64,000 nt of DNA from Pardosa pseudoannulata (lineage: Eukaryota; Arthropoda; Arachnida; Araneae; Lycosidae), in NCBI GenBank assembly GCA_032207245.1, contig CM063506.1:37164742-37228741 (forward strand), read 5' to 3'. The notes under the pieces are model-generated. The model saw only the letters and a list, made by a program, of their open reading frames with translations. It searched no databases and was not told the origin of the DNA. Positions 58,301-64,000 of the stretch are shown in pieces. Within the stretch, counting starts at the first letter, position 1; each line of letters begins with the position of its first letter. The position numbers were made by a program, and so were the translations under genes.

Positions 58301-61300
58301 TAGAAATTTATAATATGTAAAAAATCAACCTGCAATATTGCTGTTATTCTTTGTAATTTCATTTGCTTATATCATATTTTTAAATTTTTTTTATGTTTAA
58401 CAGTGCCAGAAAATCCTTGTTCTTTGATCTCATCCAAAAAACCAATATACCACAGTAGTGTAAGTATATCTCAAATCCATTGTTTAAAATAAATTTCCTA
58501 TCTGATTCAACTTAAAATATAGTCACAAAAGTTTTTAGGGAGCATATAATGTAATCTACTGGAAGTTAGCAGTGCAAATAGTTTGAGCATATGTGGTATA
58601 TAATTTAACCAGTGGTATACATAGACTTTTTCACTTGAAAATTTTGTATGTGATGGAGTTGCAATGTTTTTGAAAAGAACTAAAACAATGTCGTAAACAA
58701 CCTAAAATTAAGTACTGTAATAATACCTATGGCAAATGAAGATAAATAAAAACTACAAAGTATTAAGTATAAAAATATTTATTTAAAATTTAAAGCAAAA
58801 TAAACATAAAGATATTTAACCTGGAGCTGATACTTAAAAATAATGAGAACTAAATATTTTGAAGTAAACATGGATATAATTGCCTTTTCTTAAAAAAACT
58901 AAATCCACAATCCTAGTTACCTATAACAAGCTATGATTTTACAGCTGAAGAAAAACTCATTGAGCTTTCAGCTCAAACAGCTAAAAGAGTTATAAGTGCC
59001 AGTGAGAGAGGGAGAGCGTAAATCGGCCTTTTAAATTATAAAGTAATAAGAACATATTACACAAATTTGAAAAGGTGAACTCTCATTCAAATATGAAACT
59101 TTTTTAAAAAGTAAGTATGCTATATATTAAAAGCCAGTATATAATCAATATTTATTTATATCTTGAATACTATATACTCCAAAACTGAACAAGCTCTAAA
59201 CTATTGAGAAATGTTACTAAGAGCACCATCTAGATTATACATAAAAAAGTATTTGGCCGAATATTTGGCTATTTGGCCAAATCATTATTTATTACATGCT
59301 TATTCTTAAATTTTATATTTCATTCTTTTTTTATATATGTATATATATTTTGCTATAGGCTGAAGCTTTTTTCCAGTTCGAAAAGGAACGACAAGATAGA
59401 TTGTTTTCTCGCTCTTGTTTGTTTTGTAGAAAACATTTCACTGGTAATAGGTAAGTTCTTGTATAATTTAATGATATTTTATTTTCTGAAAAGAAGGAAC
59501 TATGATGAAAAAGCATACATGTAGTTAAAGAGGAAAGAAAGAATTTAAATTTATCATTATAATTTGCAATATATGCAGGATTTTTTGATAGAGTTAAAAA
59601 ATATCTTGATGTTTAAATTGAATGTCAAAATATTTGAGTTTATAAATTTATGTAAACAGGATTATATATATACACACCCATTAGAAATTCACTCTAAAAC
59701 TAAAATTTTTGGTAATGGGTTTTCTTTTAATTTAGTAACAATGTTATTTCAATGAAAATTTAATCAAAAATAAAAAATACCTGAAAATACTGTATATTTA
59801 TTCATTATGCAAAATAAAATGTATTTTATTTCATAACTAATACAGACATTAATGTCCATACGTCTTGTTCACATCATAGGCTCCAATTTTTATAGGACTT
59901 AGTCAAGCTGCTAATTTGAAAAAATTTGTAAATAAGATTTTTTTCTGTTGGACAACTCTATTTAATAAACAAATAAGCAAAAATATGTTTTTTTAGTGTT
60001 AATGCTATTATTTAGTATTAACATTATTGCATCTTAGTACTAATATTTTAAAATATAAAAATATTATTGTGAATATATTTAACTTTGCCTTTATCAAACG
60101 CATCTGGTCAGTCAAAACTAAAATTGTTTAGCTGTTTTATACATCTAACAAGATGCTTTAAACTTGATATTAATTATCATGATATAAATTGATAATTTTT
60201 CTAAATTGAAGACTACAAAACAGAATTTTTAAATGTTTTTTTTTAATAGATTTTTTAAGTTTGCATCTATAAAAGGTCTGGTATCTTTTAACTGCTATAA
60301 TAATTAGTAAAAACAATCTTAATTTCCCCCTTAAATAAATTTAAAATTAATTAAAATTTCAATAATTGTTGTGTTTCAGTTACTGTATAAAACAATTTGT
60401 ATTAATTCGTATAAATAGACAGGGTGTCTCAAAACTTTAAGGATGAACTTACAGGGCAGGTAGAGAACATTGTTAGAATCATAATCACATAAGAAAACAT
60501 TGGCAAAAATGGATATGTTGCACTGTATGCAACCTTTCAAGATCACACTGTGTAATGTAGTGTAAAACCAGCACAATAACTCAATGAAGAACGTACCCAT
60601 TATCTCTACCTTAGAACTCTACCATTAAGTTATTTTAAGTTCAAAGGTATATAAATAGCTGCACATCACCCTTTCTGGGTGCAGCTATGGCTAAAAGGCA
60701 CCAAACCTCTTAAGAATGATTGTAGCACATTGCTAATTATTTTAGATATGTTCTTTTAGCAATTAAATCTTTTTTGTGCTTATATGCTGTTAAAAAATGA
60801 AGAGTCTTGTATTATGTCGTTCAAATGATTTTATTATTTTTTTTTAGGTCTTTACTTTTAGAGCATTTCACAGAGCAACATAACTTTTTCATAGGACAGC
60901 CAGATAATTTAGGTAAAATATATTCCATGCCAGTGCATCTTTTTTATCTATATTTTTAAAGTCAATATTTAAAGTATAAAAAGTAAAAAATTATAACTTT
61001 ATAAAACCTTTTTATTTCAGTTTATATAAATGAATTTCTTGATATGTTGGAAGAAATGCTAAATAAGTAGGTATATTATTTAATTAATTCTTTGTAATAT
61101 ATTTTAAATGACTCTTAATATGAGGTCATCCAAAAAGTAAGTTTTCACTTTACCAAAAGATGGCATTTCAAAAGGCATGAAGTACAATGACATAATACTG
61201 GTAGATAGTTAATAAAGAGTTCTAACATCTGGATTGCTCACTTTAGTGTTGTTTTTCTCCAATCATAGATAGGGAAATAAAGCTTTTTAGTACTCAAAAG

Positions 61301-63791
61301 GTAGAAAAGATTGGACTCTATTATCAGTTGTGTTTAATGTGCAATGAACAAATAGTTCATTATTAGCTGAGCTAAAACTAGGTCCTTTGATGCTCTTAGC
61401 AAAAAACTGGCTTGTGCCCCTACTACCAAATATAGTGGGAAAAGTATTCTCTATAAATAATATATTCAGAAAGAACTCACAAATTAAGAAACTAACAACT
61501 TTTTATTAGTGTATTACATAAAAAAGGAAAAGTATTTACATTACTTTTTGAAGCTATTTGCAGTGTTTTTTTTCCAATGCACAACACAGGTATATTCCCT
61601 ATTCATTCCTATTCCAAAGCGTAAATATGATTTTATAAGTTTCAGCTTACTAAAAAAAAACCCACACAAAACAGTCAATACAAACAGACATGGAATAGTT
61701 CTTGATGCAGTTGCCAAATTTGGATGTATAATCTCTAGTTCTAGCTGATGAATTCCTTCTAAAAAATTTTAGACTTTCTAAGTTTTAGGGATACTGATAT
61801 CTATTCTGATAATATGCAGAAATGTAAGTTTTGAAAGATTCTTTTTTAATAATTCTAATTTATTGTCTTTACCCTTTTACTAGAATTATAGTTTTATTGC
61901 CCTTTACTAGAATTATAGCTTTATTGCCATTTACTAGAATTATAGCTTTATTGCCCTTTACTAGAATTATAGAAGTTATTTTCACCTTTTTGTCATTTCT
62001 ATTCAATAATGTGAATTTTCTTTGTCTGGATCCCATTTCTATCATGGAGTGCCTTTAGCAAACGTTTTGTGTACAGCATTCCTCCTCTACAACTGATGTA
62101 CCTGTGGTAAATGTCTCCTCTTCTACACCCTTGTTTCAGCCCTGATAATTAGTTTTGGGGAGTTTTTAAAGGTAGGCAAAATGTCCGACACTGTAGCCAT
62201 CCATCTATTACCAAAGGAAGTCTTTACACTGTAGTACTAGTCTTTCCTCTAGAGACTTCCAACTGTCCTTGCATCTGAAAAAATCTAGTCCTGTCACCCA
62301 GGGCTGTAGCTAGAAATTACATTCGGAGGGGGACATTGTTTTTTGTGAAGGATACTTTAATAAAACTACAAGTTTTCTTATGCATGTATACTCGTAATGA
62401 GTATCATAATACAATGTGATTTTAAAATATAAAAATAACTAAAAAATGATGCAATGAACAAATTTATAGCTTTGAATGAGTAATGTAGTAACATAACAAT
62501 GAATTTAATAGTAAAATTAACATTGAAAATATATAAACTATACATAGTATTAAATTCTAATTTTTAAAACAGAAGTATAACTAAAGGAAAAGAATAATTT
62601 TGAAAGAAAAGGAAAATGTTCAAATATTTACCTGTATATTATAAATATGGTCTTTTTAAAATTTTCGCCAAAAAATTTTCACATTTTTTTTCTGATTCTG
62701 CAACAATATCGTGATGAGTTCCCAAAAGTGCTAGTTAATCAGTTCTTACATGTCGAATCCATATGCACTTACTCCTTAACTCACCGTTACTGTTCTAATT
62801 CCATTGTTCCTAATGCACAGCTGCCGAAAGATGGCCGAATGGTTAGGGTGCTGGTCTTTGGAACTGGAGTTCGTGGGTTTGAATCCCACAATGGCATGGA
62901 TGTTTGTAGTCATTCGGAATCGACTTTAAGCAGGACCTACTGCTTAAAGCAGCCTCATTAGCTCTCATGTTGCGAAAAGTAAATCGTAGTGCTCCAAAAC
63001 AAAACCAAACCAAAACCTAATGCACAGCTAGGCAGATGACACACCCACACACATGGTCGATCTTCTTTCCTCAAAATGGTCTTTCGGAGGGGAGCTGGTC
63101 CCCTAAATCCCTCCTCTAACCTATGGCCTTGCTGTCACCGCAAACACAAGTAGAAAAATGGGACATGCTGCCTTCATTACCAAGCAGCAAACTTCTGCCA
63201 CACTGGATTGTAAAAATTTATGACGTTTTAAATTCCATTGGTTTTTGTGTTTAGAAGTAGATGAAATATTACTATATTTTTGCAATAACCTTTTATAAGT
63301 AGTAATATTGCATTTCTTTCTATGGACCATGGGAAACTTACTTTCTAGATGACCTTTGTATTTATGTACTTTTAAAATAGTAATCTTAAAAAAAAAAAAA
63401 AGGATGGATTTGTTGATATAGGCTCTAAATATAAAACCTCTGACATTGTAGATTGCAGTGTCTTTATTGTAGAAAAATCTTTAAAGATTGGGCAACTTTA
63501 AAAGAACATATGCGGAAGAAGATGCACAAGAGAATAAATTCTTCTGATAGCAACTTTGATAGATTCTACATGACAAATTATTTAGTAAGTATTTTGTGAT
63601 TTTTTATAAATTTAGTGCTTAATAATTTTTGTTTAAACTTTGCCCAAATTAATTAGATTTTTTTCTTTCTTTTTTTTCCAGAATGCATATGATAATATGG
63701 TTACTAGTCCAAATGCACTGTGTGAAGTAAAAATTGAACATTCCAATCAATTTAGTGATACCCTCTTAACACAAGATGACGAAAGTGAAAT
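55232..63791 (+). CDS. ZNF277: ZNF277-like C2H2 zinc-finger protein, 5' part, cut by window end
   Basis: Eight phase-consistent exons (55232-55324, 56894-56959, 58404-58459, 59359-59450, 60848-60912, 61021-61066, 63452-63584, 63682-63791). The zinc-finger part reads CLFCRKHFTGNR, LLLEHFTEQHNFFIGQPDNL, YINEFLDMLEEMLNK, LQCLYCRKIFKDWATLKEHM and RKKMHKRI...FDRFYMTNYL. It follows ZNF277 block by block (CMFC-GNRS-H-PDN; LQCLYCEKTF-HMRKKQH-YDRFYVINYLE). ZNF277 is a nuclear zinc-finger protein linked to Polycomb repression. The usual N-terminal CxFC finger upstream of these blocks is not found; about 70 low-similarity, acidic and Ser-rich residues stand there instead. The gene continues beyond the window; the last exon probably ends at GAAAT|GTAAT, though ATG-TAA could also be read as a stop. 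Confidence 0.85.
55325..56893. other. Intron, nothing firmly recognised
   Basis: The frame at 55582-55794 (with FFQGGSKSKQK) is a spurious open frame in a decayed repeat-like stretch. No exon is supported. Confidence 0.4.
56894..56959 (+). CDS. ZNF277: ZNF277-like exon, N-terminal region 2
   Basis: It encodes ETGVQKMTVSDTDMLDSSDI, acidic and Ser/Thr-rich. Phase 1 on both sides. Confidence 0.65.
56960..58403. other. Intron, nothing seen
   Basis: AT-rich, no repeat or exon recognised. I searched for the missing N-terminal CxFC finger here and did not find it. Confidence 0.45.
58404..58459 (+). CDS. ZNF277: ZNF277-like exon, N-terminal region 3
   Basis: Acceptor TTTAACAG, donor AGT|GTAAG. It encodes VPENPCSLISSKKPIYHSS, without a known domain. 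Confidence 0.65.
58460..59358. other. Intron, nothing seen
   Basis: AT-rich intron. No feature recognised. Confidence 0.4.
59359..59450 (+). CDS. ZNF277: ZNF277-like exon, first zinc finger start
   Basis: It encodes EAFFQFEKERQDRLFSRSC and LFCRKHFTGN. CLFC and the GNR boundary match CMFCNEEFLGNRS of ZNF277. The donor splits the Arg codon. Confidence 0.92.
59451..60847. other. Intron contents
   Basis: ACAGGGTGTCTCAAAACTT at 60419 begins a stretch of about 300 bases unlike its surroundings. It looks like a mobile element end, but no partner end was found. The minus-strand frame at 60376-60600 is unassigned. Confidence 0.4.
60848..60912 (+). CDS. ZNF277: ZNF277-like exon, first zinc finger end
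   Basis: It encodes SLLLEHFTEQHNFFIGQPDN. The two His of the finger are in HFTEQH, and IGxPDN matches IGLPDN of ZNF277. Confidence 0.93.
61021..61066 (+). CDS. ZNF277: ZNF277-like exon, linker helix
   Basis: It encodes VYINEFLDMLEEMLN, equal to VNCNEFLCTLQKKLD. I use donor AATAA|GTAGGT, which gives the Lys codon with the next exon. Confidence 0.9.
61122..61230 (+). mobile_element. mariner-like terminal fragment
   Basis: GAGGTCATCCAAAAAGTAAG followed by TTTTCA resembles the terminal repeats of mariner elements, which often read like GGTTGTCCAAAAAGTAAG. It starts right after TA. No opposite end or transposase was seen, so only a fragment is claimed. Confidence 0.4.
61870..61974. repeat. 27-bp minisatellite, four units
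   Basis: Units of CCCTTTACTAGAATTATAG followed by CTTTATTG are repeated four times with very few changes. Because 27 is divisible by three, it gives a repeated peptide (PFTRII) in one frame; this is not a protein. Confidence 0.93.
62299..63131. mobile_element. hAT MITE, 833 bp, carrying a nested SINE
   Basis: Left end CAGGGCTGTAGCTAGA and reverse complement of the right end CAAGGCCATAGGTTAGA are imperfect inverted repeats. The element is flanked by a perfect 8-bp duplication CTGTCACC (62291-62298 and 63132-63139), diagnostic for hAT-type transposition. Without the 193-bp SINE and its extra 14 bases, the element would be about 626 bp. Confidence 0.92.
62823..63015 (+). repeat. Intact tRNA-derived SINE (family 1), 193 bp, with 14-bp TSD
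   Basis: It is flanked by a perfect target duplication CCTAATGCACAGCT (62809-62822 and 63016-63029). A box TGGCCGAATGG (62832-62842), B box GGTTTGAATCC (62876-62886), body ATGGCATGGATGTTTGTAG, CGACTTTAAGCAGGACC, CTCATTAGCTCTCATG, and a tail AAAACAAAACCAAACCAAAA. It serves as the reference copy for the other family 1 SINEs in the window. The long duplication fits LINE-driven insertion. Confidence 0.95.
63452..63584 (+). CDS. ZNF277: ZNF277-like exon, second zinc finger
   Basis: It encodes LQCLYCRKIFKDWATLKEHM, RKKMHKRINSSDSNFDRFYM and TNYL. CLYC with HMRKKMH is the C2H2 finger. DRFYxxNYL is the segment that identifies ZNF277. Confidence 0.96.
63682..63791 (+). CDS. ZNF277: ZNF277-like exon after second finger
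   Basis: Acceptor TTTTCCAG. It encodes NAYDNMVTSPNALCEVKIEH and a tail ending DDESE. The acidic end fits the acidic spacer that follows NYLE in ZNF277. The donor is taken as AAT|GTAATA. Confidence 0.75.
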
Positions 63792-64000
63792 GTAATATTT
63801 TAGCTTTGATTTTTAAAACAAAAATTATCTTTTATTATTTTATAGATCTTTTGGCTATGTGTCTAATTAGATATTTTTTTAATAAAAACATTTCATCAGG
63901 CACAAATTTAAAGTGATATTATTTTAAGGTGGGATGTGGAAAAATTTGTAATGATAAAGCATAGACTTATTTGAACTGCTGCTTGAAGGAAACAGTGTTA
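63792..64000. other. Intron or 3' sequence to window end
   Basis: No exon seen. If the previous exon ended in a stop instead, AATAAA at about 63881 could serve as a polyadenylation signal. I think an intron is more likely. Confidence 0.4.

Larger units (their letters stand above)
61067..63451. other. Intron contents
   Basis: It holds a mariner-like end (GAGGTCATCCAAAAAGTAAG at 61122), a 27-bp minisatellite (61870-61974) and a hAT MITE with a nested SINE (62299-63131). Confidence 0.7.

Noticed and set aside
61831..62058. Repeat protein with PFTRII units
   Set aside because: A 27-bp minisatellite, whose period is divisible by three, creates the repeated peptide by chance.
62823..62900. tRNA gene
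   Set aside because: It is the head of a 193-bp SINE with exact target duplications.
1..64000. CRISPR arrays, operons, ribosome-binding sites, riboswitches
   Set aside because: The window is eukaryotic nuclear DNA with spliced genes; none of these features is present.

Overview
The window looks like part of an AT-rich, intron-rich animal genome, most likely an arthropod. A chelicerate is my best guess, but this rests only on the style of the repeats (tRNA-derived SINEs, a jockey/I-type LINE with a terminal hairpin and CCAA tail, pogo/Tigger and hAT miniature elements, a Helitron). Coding sequence is carried on short exons with clean GT/AG borders. Most lines that look like open reading frames are not genes. 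All coordinates were read by eye and may be off by a base or two.

Three protein-coding genes are supported. (1) On the plus strand at 12132-46586 there are 18 phase-consistent exons of an ACAD9-like acyl-CoA dehydrogenase, the mitochondrial complex I assembly factor family. They give 575 residues; the N-terminus is missing or lies on a candidate exon at 3484-3591. The catalytic glutamate position reads Asp and other dehydrogenase motifs are altered. (2) On the minus strand at 48512-53397 there is a complete five-exon gene for ribosomal protein eL20 (RPL18A), 176 residues. Two of its introns carry four H/ACA-type snoRNA candidates in two paralogous pairs. (3) On the plus strand from about 53814 or 55232 to past 63791 there is the 5' part of a ZNF277-like C2H2 zinc-finger gene, cut by the window end. 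ACAD9 and RPL18A are tail to tail; RPL18A and the ZNF277-like gene are head to head.

Layout: 1-3400 has no gene but holds a hairpin-rich, tandemly duplicated patch (1080-2340). 3400-12100 has SINEs, a pogo-like TIR element (8972-9791), a truncated Ty1/copia 5' end with LTR, primer-binding site and gag (9824-10593), and a hAT-like element with a minisatellite (11625-12057). The ACAD9-like introns hold tandem duplications, a decayed gypsy reverse transcriptase, SINEs, a long foldback, two copies of a 0.77-kb hAT-like element, a Tigger element with a transposase DNA-binding fragment, a 1.1-kb Helitron, a further TIR element with its own end duplicated, and a 5'-truncated LINE. 45821-48434 between the convergent genes holds a hAT MITE, a Tigger MITE with a transposase tail, and an inverted copy of an element also found at 24648. 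The ZNF277-like introns hold a 27-bp minisatellite and a hAT MITE (62299-63131) with a SINE nested inside it; both insertions have perfect target-site duplications.

The most interesting points are the four intronic snoRNA candidates with compensatory stem changes and a conserved guide that fits 18S rRNA, and the ACAD9-like protein that has apparently lost its catalytic base while keeping the rest of the fold. I found no evidence for an entirely new gene system.
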